Notes under the pieces: model-generated
Seen by the model: only the letters and a program-made list of their open reading frames with translations
What the model was told of the DNA's origin: nothing
The model's database searches: none
Shown: one piece after another, positions 35,442-44,387 of the stretch
Layout of the letters: each line of letters begins with the position of its first letter
Numbering within the stretch: position 1 is the stretch's first letter
Program-made: the position numbers and the translations under genes
NCBI RefSeq assembly: GCF_000429145.1
Contig: NZ_AUBH01000006.1
Coordinates: forward strand, 1 to 64,000
Direction of reading: 5' to 3'
Origin: Aestuariibacter salexigens DSM 15300
GTDB taxonomy: Bacteria; Pseudomonadota; Gammaproteobacteria; Enterobacterales; Alteromonadaceae
Length of the DNA: 64,000 bases

Positions 35442-38400
35442 TTACGCTTCCCCTTTCTGATAGGGCACGTCACTATCTAACTTTTCAACTTGCTGGGTGC
35501 GCTTGAGCGGCGACCCGGTATTACGTGCCAGCCAGTAATAGGCCGTCGGCACGATATAGAGCGTTAAAAACGCGGATACCAATACACCGGCAAAAATCAC
35601 CATGCCTATTACGCTGCGGCTTTCTGCACCAGGACCTGTTGCAAGCACCAGAGGTAGTGAGCTGAACACTGTAGTAAAGCCCGTCATTACGATAGGTCGC
35701 AGGCGTAACGTTGCGGCTTTACGCAGTGCCTGCTCAAATTCATGGCCGGCATCGCGCAGCTGATTGGCAAACTCGACGATTAAGATACCATTCTTGGCGG
35801 CCAGTCCAATCAACATCACCAAACCAATCTGGCTGTAGATATTGATACTGAATCCTGCCAGCCATAAGCCAATAAACGCACCAAGTAATGCCAAGGGCAC
35901 CGTCAGCATGATCACCCAGGGATGTACCCAGCTTTCAAACTGTGCGGCCAATACCAGGTATGTCACGGCCAGAGCCAGTATGAAAATAAAGATGAATGAA
36001 TTGCCTGATTCCTGATAAAGCTGCGATTCACCCTTGTAGTCTATTGACACTTCTTCGGGCAGTTCGGTTTGTACAATACCGCGCAGATACTCAAGGGCCT
36101 CGCCCACTGTATAACCGTCTGCCAGATTGGCCGAAATAGTGATTGCACGCATGCGATTGTAACGGTTCAATACCGATGACGTTGCCTGCTCTTCAAACGT
36201 TAACAGGTTATCAAGTGGAATGAGTTGATTGGTTCTGTCAGAGCGGACATAGATATTGTCGATGCTGTTAGGGCTGCGATAGTCTTCCTTCCACCCTTCC
36301 ATAACAACGTTGTACTCCTGGCCGCGATCAAGGAATGTTGAGACGCGACGTTGGCCTAGCATGGTTTCCAGCGTTCTGCCTATTTCACTGATCGATACAC
36401 CGAGATCGGCAGCGCGATCGCGATCTATTTTGACCAATAATTGCGGATAAGTTTCTTTATAATCCGAATCAAGCCTTACCAGGCCAGGGTTTTCTTTGGC
36501 CTTTTCGAGCACAATGTCTCGCCAGGCAACCAGCTCTTCGTATGTATTGCCCTGCAGAACGAACTGCACCGGACGCCCGAAGCCCCGGCCTGCAATACCA
36601 CTGCGCATAATAGCAAAAGCACGAATATCCGGAATTTCAGATAGTTTTCCGCTGATCTCATCCATCAGCTCAAACGTTGTACGCTGACGTTGATCCCAGG
36701 GCGCGCCGCCCACTACTGCAATGCCTGCACCACCGCCGAACCCGGGCGTACGAACGATAACACGGCTCACCTCTCCCGTTTCGCGGTAAGGCAGCAAAAT
36801 ATCTTCAACCTTTTTGAGGTTTTCGGAATGACTTTCGTAACTGGCACCTTCCTGGGCGTTGAGGATCACAAAAAAGTTTCCGCGATCTTCTTTAGGCACA
36901 AATTCACTGGGTATCTTGCCATACAGCTGATAAATGGCTGCAACGCTGGCCAACAGCAAGATAACCATTAGAACGGGCTGATGTAAGGTGGTATTCAGGC
37001 TATTGAAGTAACGTTCTTCAATGCGACGAAAACGCGCATCTACCCAACGTCCAAAACCTGAACTACGCTCACGCTTTTCAAGCAGTTTTGAGGCCAGCAT
37101 GGGCGATAATGTAAGTGCGGTGAAACTAGAAAATGCCACCGCCGCTGCGATAGCCAGCGCAAATTCAGTAAAAAGCCGTCCAATATTGCCCTCAAGGAAC
37201 ACCAGCGGCACAAACACCGCGATAAGCACTAGTGTCGTTGCAACGACCGCAAAACCTACTTCACGGGCACCGCGGTAAGACGCCAGGATAGGAGGCTCGC
37301 CCATTTCAATGCGTCGATAAATATTCTCCAGCACAACGATGGCGTCATCCACAACCAGACCGATAGCCAATACCAGCGCCAGCAGCGTCAACAGGTTGAT
37401 CGAAAAACCCAACGCATACATGACGATAAACGCGGCAATCAGTGACACAGGTACCGTAACGGCTGGAATAAGGGTAGCGCGCACATTACCCAGGAAAAGA
37501 TAGATAACGATGATCACCATGGCCATCGCGATACCCAGCGTGTTGTAGACCTCATTAATCGACTCTTCGATGAACACCGATGAGTCGTAGCTGGGAACAA
37601 TAAAGATATTTTCAGGCAGAGTTTGCTCTATTTGTTCGATGGCTTTCTTGGACGCCTGAGCAACCTCAAGGGTATTGGCTTTAGACTGCTTGACGATGCC
37701 AAGGCCAATCATATTGACGCCATCGCCGCGGAATTCAGTCTCGTCGTCTTCGGCAGCCAGTTCCACCATCGCCACTTCGGACAGTTTCACCAGATAGCCA
37801 TCGGCGCCGGCTTTAACGGTCAAACGGGCAAAGTCATCCGGGTTGAGGAAGGTTCTGGCTACACGGACTTCAAAATCACGGTCATTAGACTCAACTTCTC
37901 CAGCCGGTAATTCTACGTTTTCAGAACGGATCACTCGTTCTATGTCTGACACTGTTACGCCCCGCGCTGCCATGGCATTGCGATCCAGCCAGACTTTCAT
38001 CGCATAGGTTCGTCCACCACCGATGCGCACTCTGGCAACGCCATCGGCGATACTGAGTCGATCGACGATAAAACGGTCCGCGTAGTCAGTCAGCTCCATG
38101 ACCGACAGATTGTCACTGCGCAGGTTATACCAGACGATAACATCTTCGTCTGAATCGGACTTCGACACTTCCGGTGGATCTGCCTGGTCCGGCAAGTTGT
38201 TTAACGCCCGGCTAACGCGCTCGCGAACATCATTTGATGCCGCATCAATATCACGACTTAAGTTAAATTCTATAGTAATGTTGGAGCGCCCGTTACGGCT
38301 GGTCGAGGTAATATTTTTAATGCCCTCAATACCACTGATGCGGTCTTCGAGCAGCTGGGTGATGCGGGTTTCTACAATTGATGCCGACGCACCAGGATAG

Positions 38401-38549
38401 TTAGTGTTGATGGATACGATGGGCGGATCGATATCCGGATACTCCCTCAGCGACAACATACTGATTGCCACCAGCCCGAACACAATCAACAGCAGGTTGA
38501 CAACGCTGGCAAAAACCGGGCGTTTTACTGATACATCAGAGAGGATCAT
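35442..38549 (-). CDS. RND efflux pump permease (HAE1 family)
   Basis: A 1035-residue inner-membrane proton/drug antiporter of the AcrB/MexF type with 12 membrane segments and two large periplasmic loops. Family marks include FASVVNLLLIVFGL at the start, the TM4 aspartate pair in VVDDAIVVLENIYR (proton relay), and GLAAKNGILIVEFANQLRD in the second half. It exports drugs, dyes, detergents or metabolites through an outer-membrane channel. Its ATG overlaps the stop of the adaptor gene as ATGA, so the two are translationally coupled. No TolC-like gene is next to them; a channel encoded elsewhere must be used. Confidence 0.94.
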   Translation of the reverse strand: MILSDVSVKRPVFASVVNLLLIVFGLVAISMLSLREYPDIDPPIVSINTNYPGASASIVETRITQLLEDRISGIEGIKNITSTSRNGRSNITIEFNLSRDIDAASNDVRERVSRALNNLPDQADPPEVSKSDSDEDVIVWYNLRSDNLSVMELTDYADRFIVDRLSIADGVARVRIGGGRTYAMKVWLDRNAMAARGVTVSDIERVIRSENVELPAGEVESNDRDFEVRVARTFLNPDDFARLTVKAGADGYLVKLSEVAMVELAAEDDETEFRGDGVNMIGLGIVKQSKANTLEVAQASKKAIEQIEQTLPENIFIVPSYDSSVFIEESINEVYNTLGIAMAMVIIVIYLFLGNVRATLIPAVTVPVSLIAAFIVMYALGFSINLLTLLALVLAIGLVVDDAIVVLENIYRRIEMGEPPILASYRGAREVGFAVVATTLVLIAVFVPLVFLEGNIGRLFTEFALAIAAAVAFSSFTALTLSPMLASKLLEKRERSSGFGRWVDARFRRIEERYFNSLNTTLHQPVLMVILLLASVAAIYQLYGKIPSEFVPKEDRGNFFVILNAQEGASYESHSENLKKVEDILLPYRETGEVSRVIVRTPGFGGGAGIAVVGGAPWDQRQRTTFELMDEISGKLSEIPDIRAFAIMRSGIAGRGFGRPVQFVLQGNTYEELVAWRDIVLEKAKENPGLVRLDSDYKETYPQLLVKIDRDRAADLGVSISEIGRTLETMLGQRRVSTFLDRGQEYNVVMEGWKEDYRSPNSIDNIYVRSDRTNQLIPLDNLLTFEEQATSSVLNRYNRMRAITISANLADGYTVGEALEYLRGIVQTELPEEVSIDYKGESQLYQESGNSFIFIFILALAVTYLVLAAQFESWVHPWVIMLTVPLALLGAFIGLWLAGFSINIYSQIGLVMLIGLAAKNGILIVEFANQLRDAGHEFEQALRKAATLRLRPIVMTGFTTVFSSLPLVLATGPGAESRSVIGMVIFAGVLVSAFLTLYIVPTAYYWLARNTGSPLKRTQQVEKLDSDVPYQKGEA

Positions 38550-39607
38550 GCGCGAACCTCCGGATTCAGGATACGCACTGCGGAGCCATTACTCAGCCGC
38601 AGGGTTCCTTCGGTAACGACCAATTGTCCTGCTGTCAGTCCATCGATGATTTGCACTGAGCCGGGTTTACGTTCGCCAGTACGCACTTCTACCATTTTGG
38701 CTTTATTATCTTCGATAACGAATACGTACTGCTTATCTTCAATAGGCACCAACGCCTTTTCTGGCACAACCAGAGTATTCAATACTTCTTTTTGCAGATT
38801 AATCTGCAGTAGCATGCCTGGACGGAGTTTTAAGTCGGGGTTGGCAATCTCCGCCCGCACCTGAATAGAACGGGTTTGCGGGTCAAGGCGCGAGCCTATG
38901 CTAGAAATTTTACCGGTAAATGCCTGCCCTGGATACGCCACACTATAGGCGGCGACCTGTTGGCCCCTGGCCACGCTGGCGAGATGGTTTTCAGCGATGC
39001 TGAAATCCACGTTCATGATACTTAAATCATCCAGGGTGGTGATCGCATCTCCTGGTCTGATCAATGCGCCAACGCTGACCTGACGAATCCCCAACTGGCC
39101 CGCGAAAGGCGCTCTTACCTGCAATTCTGACAACTGTGCATTAGCAACATCGAGCTGCGCTTCTAACGCCTGTACTGTGGCATCCTGCTCATCCAAAAGC
39201 TGCTCTGATGCCACGTTGGTGTTTACCAGATTCTTTATACGTTGCAGCTGACGCTTGGCCTCTGCAAGGTTGACCTCAAGTTCATGCACGCGGGCCTTTT
39301 CTTCTCTGTTGGTTAAATCGAGAAGTAGCTGGCCTGCTGTTACAGTGTCACCATCGTCAAAATAGATGTGTTGTACCGTTTCTGTGTTTTGCGCCGTCAA
39401 CACCACGGATTCATTCGCTTTACCCGTGCCCAGTGCCTCAACCACGATTTCAAAGGGTTGCTCAGCAACCAGTGCCACCGTGACGGGCGTCTCACCACCA
39501 CGACGCTGCTGCTGTTGCGTTTCTTGTGGCCAGTTTAGATAGGCCAACATCGCCAGCATAACCAGTACGGCAATGAGCAGTGGTGAAATTCGCAAAGAGT
39601 TCGACAT
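38546..39607 (-). CDS. RND efflux periplasmic adaptor (membrane fusion protein)
   Basis: A 353-residue adaptor with a single N-terminal membrane segment (about 8-24), then the usual lipoyl/barrel-sandwich halves around a coiled-coil hairpin (ELEVNLAEAKRQLQRIKN ... ALEAQLDVANAQLSELQVRAPFAGQLG, about 110-175), a beta-barrel and a membrane-proximal domain. It links the RND pump to an outer-membrane channel. AAGGTAG precedes the ATG. It is the first gene of the pump pair. An inverted repeat GCCTGTT/AACAGGC (39655-39683) lies 48 bases upstream and could be an operator. Confidence 0.92.
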   Translation of the reverse strand: MSNSLRISPLLIAVLVMLAMLAYLNWPQETQQQQRRGGETPVTVALVAEQPFEIVVEALGTGKANESVVLTAQNTETVQHIYFDDGDTVTAGQLLLDLTNREEKARVHELEVNLAEAKRQLQRIKNLVNTNVASEQLLDEQDATVQALEAQLDVANAQLSELQVRAPFAGQLGIRQVSVGALIRPGDAITTLDDLSIMNVDFSIAENHLASVARGQQVAAYSVAYPGQAFTGKISSIGSRLDPQTRSIQVRAEIANPDLKLRPGMLLQINLQKEVLNTLVVPEKALVPIEDKQYVFVIEDNKAKMVEVRTGERKPGSVQIIDGLTAGQLVVTEGTLRLSNGSAVRILNPEVRA

Positions 39608-39654
39608 GTGACTACCTTATTTGGACACGTTAATTGGCTGTGCTACTCATCATA

Positions 39655-39683
39655 GCCTGTTGCCGTTTCTGTTAAGAACAGGC
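39655..39683. promoter_or_regulatory. Inverted repeat upstream of the RND pump genes
   Basis: GCCTGTT (39655-39661) and AACAGGC (39677-39683), 15 bases apart, in the divergent gap between the pump operon and the Nudix gene. It may be an operator or a weak hairpin; no local regulator gene is present. Confidence 0.3.
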
Positions 39684-39721
39684 ACGCTACTTTCACATTA
39701 CCAATCAGAATTGAGGTTTCG

Positions 39722-39787
39722 ATGAAGCCGAAGACATCCTATGTAAACACCATAGATGAGGCTGCAGCGGCCGACCGCGCATTATGA
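39722..39787 (+). CDS. Possible 21-residue leader peptide ORF
   Basis: ATG at 39722 follows GAGG by five bases and opens a 21-residue frame (MKPKTSYVNTIDEAAAADRA and one more residue) that ends in TGA at 39785-39787. The stop overlaps the first ATG of the Nudix frame at 39784 as ATGA, the usual sign of translational coupling. It is too short to judge by composition. It could be a leader peptide, or the real N-terminus of a frame-shifted longer gene. Confidence 0.35.
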   Translation: MKPKTSYVNTIDEAAAADRAL

Positions 39788-40410
39788 TGATATCCAACCA
39801 TTTTCGTACTGGCATTGCGACGATGTGCCGAAAAACTAAGGTGAGCGGCTTACGCAGTATAGGCGTTTGCGCACAAAATCGCCCGATCCGTTTTCTTTTT
39901 ACGATCTCCATAGTGGCGGCGTGGTTATCCGCATGTTCCCAGCAGCCCCCTGGAAAGCCGGCATGCCGGGTGGCGCCTGAGCATGTAGATAAGCGGACAG
40001 GAAACGCAGCGTGCATGATACGTATGGGGCCATCGTTACTGGTTATTCGTCATAGACTCACTGATACATGGGATGTACCTGGTGGCAGGGGGGATGATGA
40101 AACGAGTGCACAATGTACTGCGCATCGTGAAACGTTTGAGGAAACAGGGCTGAATGTATTGGTGGGTCCATTTCTCGGCAGCAGTGAAACGGCGCACTTT
40201 TATGCTTGTAGCCAGCAATCAGGATTTACCGAGCAGGATATGGAATTGAGTATCCCAATCTGGGCCAACACTGAAGTCTCGCGTATCGCATTAAAAGATC
40301 CTTTTGAGTTGCATCCCAATGAGTGGCGATTCGGCGATCAGCTGATAATGGTCCGGACGCTTTTTTCAAATATCGATATTGAGGAGTCAGACAATATAAA
40401 AAATGAATGA
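39784..40410 (+). CDS. Nudix hydrolase with lipoprotein-like signal
   Basis: A 208-residue protein. Residues about 36-52 form a hydrophobic stretch that ends in the lipobox LSAC (IRFLFTISIVAAWLSAC, then SQQPPG), followed by a Nudix domain. The Nudix box is WDVPGGRGDDETSAQC..RETFEETGL: the catalytic RE..EE part is intact, while the outer glutamate is displaced by one position. Nudix enzymes cut nucleoside diphosphates linked to another group and are normally cytoplasmic; a lipid-anchored, exported form is unusual. The N-terminal 35 residues are long and basic for a signal peptide. A GTG at 39841 is an alternative start. The ATG at 39784 is supported by overlap with the upstream 21-codon frame. 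Confidence 0.7.
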   Translation: MMISNHFRTGIATMCRKTKVSGLRSIGVCAQNRPIRFLFTISIVAAWLSACSQQPPGKPACRVAPEHVDKRTGNAACMIRMGPSLLVIRHRLTDTWDVPGGRGDDETSAQCTAHRETFEETGLNVLVGPFLGSSETAHFYACSQQSGFTEQDMELSIPIWANTEVSRIALKDPFELHPNEWRFGDQLIMVRTLFSNIDIEESDNIKNE

Positions 40411-40431
40411 CCAAAATGGGCATATTATGCG

Positions 40432-40461
40432 TATAATACAGTCAATTAAAACGCCCGTTTG
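40432..40461 (+). promoter_or_regulatory. Promoter with PsrA-like operator for the acyl-CoA dehydrogenase gene
   Basis: TATAAT (40432-40437) is a perfect -10, and 10 bases after it lies AAAAC-GCCC-GTTTG (40448-40461), which matches 9 of 10 defined positions of the PsrA site (G/C)AAAC-N2-4-GTTT(G/C). PsrA represses fatty-acid degradation genes in several gammaproteobacteria. A site just downstream of the -10 would block transcription. Confidence 0.5.
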
Positions 40462-40475
40462 AAAAAGAGAGTGAC

Positions 40476-42236
40476 ATGCCTGAATTTAATGCCCCGATTA
40501 ACGATTTTCAGTTTCTACTCAATGATTGGCTAAAAATCAGTGAGCACTACCAGTCACTGGGCCTGCAAGAGCTTGACGGTGAATTAGTGCAGGAGATTCT
40601 GAATCAGGGTGGGAAGTTTGCTGAACAGGTCCTCGCACCGCTTAATCGCGAGGGCGATGAGCAGGGATGTACACTCAAAGATGGTAGCGTAAGCACGCCT
40701 GATGGATTTGCCGAAGCCTACGCCGATTATATCGCTAACGGCTGGAATGCCATGCTGGGCAGTGCTGACTACGATGGTCAGGATTTACCTTACACCTGTG
40801 CTGTTCCCGTCCACGAAATGCTTAATTCAGCAAACCTCAGCTGGCGACTTACCACGATGCTGACGGAAAGTGCAGTACTGGCGCTGACCAAACATGGCAG
40901 CGAAGAATTAAAAAATGCTTATCTGTCGAAACTGATATCGGGTGAATGGACAGGTACGATGAACCTTACCGAACCTCACGCAGGTACGGATCTCAGCTTG
41001 CTCAATACCAAGGCTGAGCCGCAGGCAGACGGCAGCTACCGTATCACCGGCAATAAAATTTTTATTACCGGCGGCGACCAGGACTGGACCAGCAATATTA
41101 TTCATCTGGTATTGGCTAGACTACCTGACGCCCCTCCCGGCGTAAAAGGCATAAGCCTGTTTCTGGTGCCAAAGCTGTTGCTCGACGACAACGGCGAGCC
41201 AGGCCAGCCGAATAATGTATCGGTCGGCAGTATCGAAAAGAAAATGGGCATCAAAGCCAGCCCAACCTGTGTGATGAACTACGATGACGCCATTGGTTAC
41301 CTGGTCGGTGAAGAAAATAAAGGCCTGGCCTGTATGTTCACTATGATGAACGATGCACGATTCCAGGTAGGATTACAGGGACTGGGGGTTGCTGAGGCAT
41401 CGTTCCAGGGTGCGCTAAAATATGCGCGTGAGAGGCTTCAGTCTCGTGCTCCACAGGGCGTCCAACAACCTCAGGACAAGGCGGATGCGTTAATGCACCA
41501 ACCTGATGTACGACGTATGCTGCTGACTCAGAAGGCCCTGACAGAGGGGTGTCGCGCGCTTAGCATGCTATACGCGCAGCAAATGGATATTGAAAAGTAC
41601 GCGCAGGGCGACGATGCCAAACGCGCAAATCAGGTACTGGCGTTTCTTACCCCAATCTGCAAAGGCTTTATGACTGATATGGGTCTGGAAGTCAGTAACA
41701 TTGGCATTCAGGTCTATGGCGGCCATGGTTACATTCGCGAGTGGGGTATGGAGCAGCTCATGCGTGATGCACGCATTGCCATGCTTTATGAGGGTACAAA
41801 CGGTATTCAGGCACTTGACCTGATTGGCCGTAAACTAACCCGTGATGGTGGTCAGATGCTCGACGCTACCTATCAGGTATTCAGCGAGCTGGTGCAGAAG
41901 ATCAGCACGGATGATGATAAACAACGTGCACACGCCATTCTTGACGACTGGTTTCAGACATCCCGAGACATTCTGCAATTTAGTCCTGAAGATGCTGCAG
42001 GTGCAGCGGTAGATTACATGCACTACAGTGCCTACAGCTTATTGGGCGTGCTCTGGCTTAGCATGGCCGACAGTGCGCAGCACACCGACAACACGCTTAT
42101 CGCTGCAGGTAAACGCAGTACCTGTACTTTTTATCTGCACCGTTTGCTGCCGCGACGCGACGCTCACAAGATCACCATGTTTGATGGAGTGCAGGATTTA
42201 TTGTCGCCCGCAGATGCTGAGTTTGATTATCTATAA
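40476..42236 (+). CDS. Acyl-CoA dehydrogenase (FadE/DmdC-like, long form)
   Basis: A 586-residue flavoprotein of the acyl-CoA dehydrogenase family with an extra C-terminal domain, as in DmdC and related long forms. It oxidises acyl-CoA to trans-2-enoyl-CoA using FAD. Typical stretches are MNLTEPHAGTDLSLLNTKA (FAD and substrate binding), KIFITGGDQDW, GLACMFTMMNDARFQVGLQGLGVAEASFQ, and QVYGGHGYIREWGMEQLMRDARIAMLYEGTNGIQALDL, which holds the likely catalytic glutamate (YEGTNG). The acyl chain preference is not readable. It is a single gene with its own PsrA-like promoter and a strong terminator. Confidence 0.93.
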   Translation: MPEFNAPINDFQFLLNDWLKISEHYQSLGLQELDGELVQEILNQGGKFAEQVLAPLNREGDEQGCTLKDGSVSTPDGFAEAYADYIANGWNAMLGSADYDGQDLPYTCAVPVHEMLNSANLSWRLTTMLTESAVLALTKHGSEELKNAYLSKLISGEWTGTMNLTEPHAGTDLSLLNTKAEPQADGSYRITGNKIFITGGDQDWTSNIIHLVLARLPDAPPGVKGISLFLVPKLLLDDNGEPGQPNNVSVGSIEKKMGIKASPTCVMNYDDAIGYLVGEENKGLACMFTMMNDARFQVGLQGLGVAEASFQGALKYARERLQSRAPQGVQQPQDKADALMHQPDVRRMLLTQKALTEGCRALSMLYAQQMDIEKYAQGDDAKRANQVLAFLTPICKGFMTDMGLEVSNIGIQVYGGHGYIREWGMEQLMRDARIAMLYEGTNGIQALDLIGRKLTRDGGQMLDATYQVFSELVQKISTDDDKQRAHAILDDWFQTSRDILQFSPEDAAGAAVDYMHYSAYSLLGVLWLSMADSAQHTDNTLIAAGKRSTCTFYLHRLLPRRDAHKITMFDGVQDLLSPADAEFDYL

Positions 42237-42243
42237 TTATTCA

Positions 42244-42279
42244 GCAGAACTGGTTTATTGAAACCAGTTCTGCTTTTTC
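42244..42279. terminator. Terminator between convergent genes
   Basis: GCAGAACTGGTTT (42244-42256), loop ATTG, AAACCAGTTCTGC (42261-42273), then TTTTTC. A perfect 13-base stem with a good T-run for the acyl-CoA dehydrogenase gene; the other direction has a weak T-run. Confidence 0.9.
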
Positions 42280-42282
42280 AAG

Positions 42283-42957
42283 CTAGTGAGCGTTCACTGT
42301 CAGATGAATCTCAAATTTTGTGAATGCCATCATTCGACCCACCAGAATAAATTGCCCCATCATTAATAACGCAAACCACCATTCAAACGCGTTGTCCCAA
42401 TTCCGATAGCCCGGCCATAGATAACCTAATAGCGCGCTAATAACCCCCATCAAAATTAGCACTGCACACAATCTGGCTAAATGTTGGCTGCCTTTTCCTA
42501 AACGTTTTTTCAGCTCATTTTGACGGGACACACTGTACAGCAGGGCAAGATGTGCAAATGAGGTGAATGCAAAATACAACACCGCCCCAATTCTGCGGGG
42601 TAACGCCCATGGCTCGCCCGATGCGCCAAGCGTAACGGTGTAAAGAATTAACGCCACGGCGGCAATCATGCCAAGTGCACGAATACGCGAGGCGCTAGCC
42701 TTCGTCACCGATAGCTGCATTAACCATTGATACACTGACATCCAGTACAGCATCATCAGCACAGCAACAGGGATCATCAGTGCCTTGAAAACAAAAAATT
42801 CAGGGTATTCACGCCCGGTCGCACTGATTGAATGACAATAGCCCCAATACACTAAGCAGCCATCTACGTCACCTGTAACGAAGGCCAGGGACCACGTAAG
42901 ATGAACGGCAATAACAGGCAGAAAGGCACATAAATAGGCAAGTTTGGCAACCCTCAT
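42283..42957 (-). CDS. Six-segment membrane protein, Frag1/DRAM/Sfk1-like
   Basis: A 224-residue protein with six predicted membrane segments (about 5-25, 55-75, 90-110, 125-145, 160-180 and 190-210). The pattern of ISATGREYPE after the first segment and NAFEWW before the last resembles the Frag1/DRAM/Sfk1 family, whose bacterial members have no known function. The family call is from the motif pattern and is moderate. There is no clear ribosome binding site. It is followed by the convergent terminator shared with the acyl-CoA dehydrogenase gene. Confidence 0.6.
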   Translation of the reverse strand: MRVAKLAYLCAFLPVIAVHLTWSLAFVTGDVDGCLVYWGYCHSISATGREYPEFFVFKALMIPVAVLMMLYWMSVYQWLMQLSVTKASASRIRALGMIAAVALILYTVTLGASGEPWALPRRIGAVLYFAFTSFAHLALLYSVSRQNELKKRLGKGSQHLARLCAVLILMGVISALLGYLWPGYRNWDNAFEWWFALLMMGQFILVGRMMAFTKFEIHLTVNAH

Positions 42958-42996
42958 GACATCACATTAACAGTGCAATTTTGTTAACTGTAGATC

Positions 42997-43025
42997 ACAA
43001 ACGCCGCACAGCGTGCGGCGTTTGT
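42997..43025 (-). terminator. Hairpin terminator after the DUF3016 gene
   Basis: ACAAACGCCGCAC (42997-43009), three-base loop, GTGCGGCGTTTGT (43013-43025): a perfect 13-base stem, 18 bases past the stop of the reverse-strand gene at 43043. The T-run is poor. Confidence 0.75.
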
Positions 43026-43042
43026 ATCAATCGATGCTAATA

Positions 43043-43579
43043 CTACTCACTAACCATGTCAGCGAAGGTTTTCTTAAACCACTCGCGCAGCATATTCTTT
43101 TCATAACGATAGGGGTCGTCATCGAATAGCGGATTAAATCTGTCCTGGAAGGACATGTCTTTCAGATCAACCTGTTCACTTTTCACCACTTTACCGTTAG
43201 CGTCAACAAGTTCATAACTGAAATCCATGCGCGGAATGTCAATTCGCTTAATCATTCGCACATCTGTGCCACCATTCCCCAGACCAACAAAGCTTGCCGG
43301 CCACACCTGTCCTGCCAGATCGATATCTGTAACGTTCATCTTGAGTTGAAAGCCGTCGGGCAAGTCATTTGAGAGTTCACCGATGTATTTTTCAAGCGAT
43401 GCTAAGGTACGGTCTCTGAAGCGACTGCGAGACTCATTGGACGGTCTGACGTCAGAGTACTCCTTGGGGTTTTCCCAATTGATGTCTAACTTAGGATGGG
43501 ACGCGTGATTATCTGCGAACGCCGCGCCGGAGAGTAGCACCAACGATGTGATGAGGCTGCTTAGCGAAAACCGAATCAT
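43043..43579 (-). CDS. DUF3016 domain periplasmic protein
   Basis: A 178-residue exported protein with a signal peptide ending in GAAFADNHA. The mature part fits the DUF3016 family: DINWENPKEYSDVRPSNESRSRFRDRTLASLEKYI near the start, the central LNVTDIDLAG-like MNVTDIDLAGQVWP, and DRFNPLFDDDPYRYEKNMLREWF at the end. The family is found in gammaproteobacteria such as Shewanella and Alteromonas and has no known function. GGAGG lies upstream of the ATG. Confidence 0.85.
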   Translation of the reverse strand: MIRFSLSSLITSLVLLSGAAFADNHASHPKLDINWENPKEYSDVRPSNESRSRFRDRTLASLEKYIGELSNDLPDGFQLKMNVTDIDLAGQVWPASFVGLGNGGTDVRMIKRIDIPRMDFSYELVDANGKVVKSEQVDLKDMSFQDRFNPLFDDDPYRYEKNMLREWFKKTFADMVSE

Positions 43580-43667
43580 TATTCCTCCAAGCTCAGTTTA
43601 GGTTACTGTCTGAAGTATAATGCCCGATTATTAACTTAACCTGAATAGTTTCGCTTTTCCCAAACGA

Positions 43668-44024
43668 TCACGCAATGATGTTCGAACGGCGAACCTCCGA
43701 GCACAGCATGCGCAGGCTGGCACCATAGATAAACGGGTTACCGTCACCTTCTACGCAATAGGATTTATAGAAGTTCTTTAGACGCCCTTTATTAGACGTC
43801 ACATCGTCGAAGTAGCGTTTCTGGTCGTCACGCATGTTTTGCAGATGCGGCGTTACGGTATCGCGCAATTCAGCAAGCTCCTGGCGCTCAACCACCATTG
43901 ACACCTCCATCATCCACTCAGATGCGGAATCCTGTAAATCTCCCAGAAGATATTCTGCAAATGGCGTACGTAGTACGACCACTAGCGCTGCAATTTCCAG
44001 AAAAATGATGACTGTCTTAAACAT
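43668..44024 (-). CDS. Small single-pass membrane protein of unknown function
   Basis: A 118-residue protein that I do not recognise. One hydrophobic segment at the N-terminus (FKTVIIFLEIAALVVVL) is followed by a polar, mostly helical part with two cysteines near the C-terminus (SYCVEG and MLCSEV), which may form a disulphide outside the membrane. The ATG at 44024 is preferred; a GTG at 44036 would add four residues, and neither has a clear ribosome binding site. It is monocistronic and divergent from ccoG. Confidence 0.65.
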   Translation of the reverse strand: MFKTVIIFLEIAALVVVLRTPFAEYLLGDLQDSASEWMMEVSMVVERQELAELRDTVTPHLQNMRDDQKRYFDDVTSNKGRLKNFYKSYCVEGDGNPFIYGASLRMLCSEVRRSNIIA

Positions 44025-44284
44025 GATTTTACACACTCACTTGTTGATGATGTAAGGATAGGACACCTCAACTCCGTCTAAAACATCTAAATTCATACCT
44101 AAATATAGTAAACATTACCCAAATATGCCTATCGCACATCACGAATATAAAGGGATGAGCACGCTTCTGGTTGTTTTTTAAACATTTTATTTTGGCAATT
44201 GGGATCGGTTAACAAATACCTAACAAAATGGGCGAGATTGACTCAAAAGTGTCATCCGCACTATACATTAGAAATTGTGAATAT

Positions 44285-44326
44285 TTGATCTGTATTAATA
44301 CCAATTCGTCTGTGGGTTGATATACT
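44285..44326 (+). promoter_or_regulatory. FNR-like box and -10 element of ccoG
   Basis: TTGAT-CTGT-ATTAA (44285-44298) matches 9 of 10 bases of the FNR site TTGAT-N4-ATCAA. TATACT at 44321-44326 is a good -10. A start about seven bases later (near 44333) puts the box centre at about -41.5, the standard place for an FNR-activated promoter. The rest of the roughly 360-base gap before ccoG (44025-44387) shows nothing else that I can support. Confidence 0.6.
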
Positions 44327-44387
44327 CGCCAGCAATCAAGTTCTTATTTTGCGCGTCGCGCGCAACCAGGTAAGTAAAGGACATGCC

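Noticed and set aside
39705-40016. 103-codon reverse-strand frame before the Nudix gene
   Set aside because: It opposes the 21-codon ORF and the Nudix lipoprotein start, has no ribosome binding site and no recognisable pattern.
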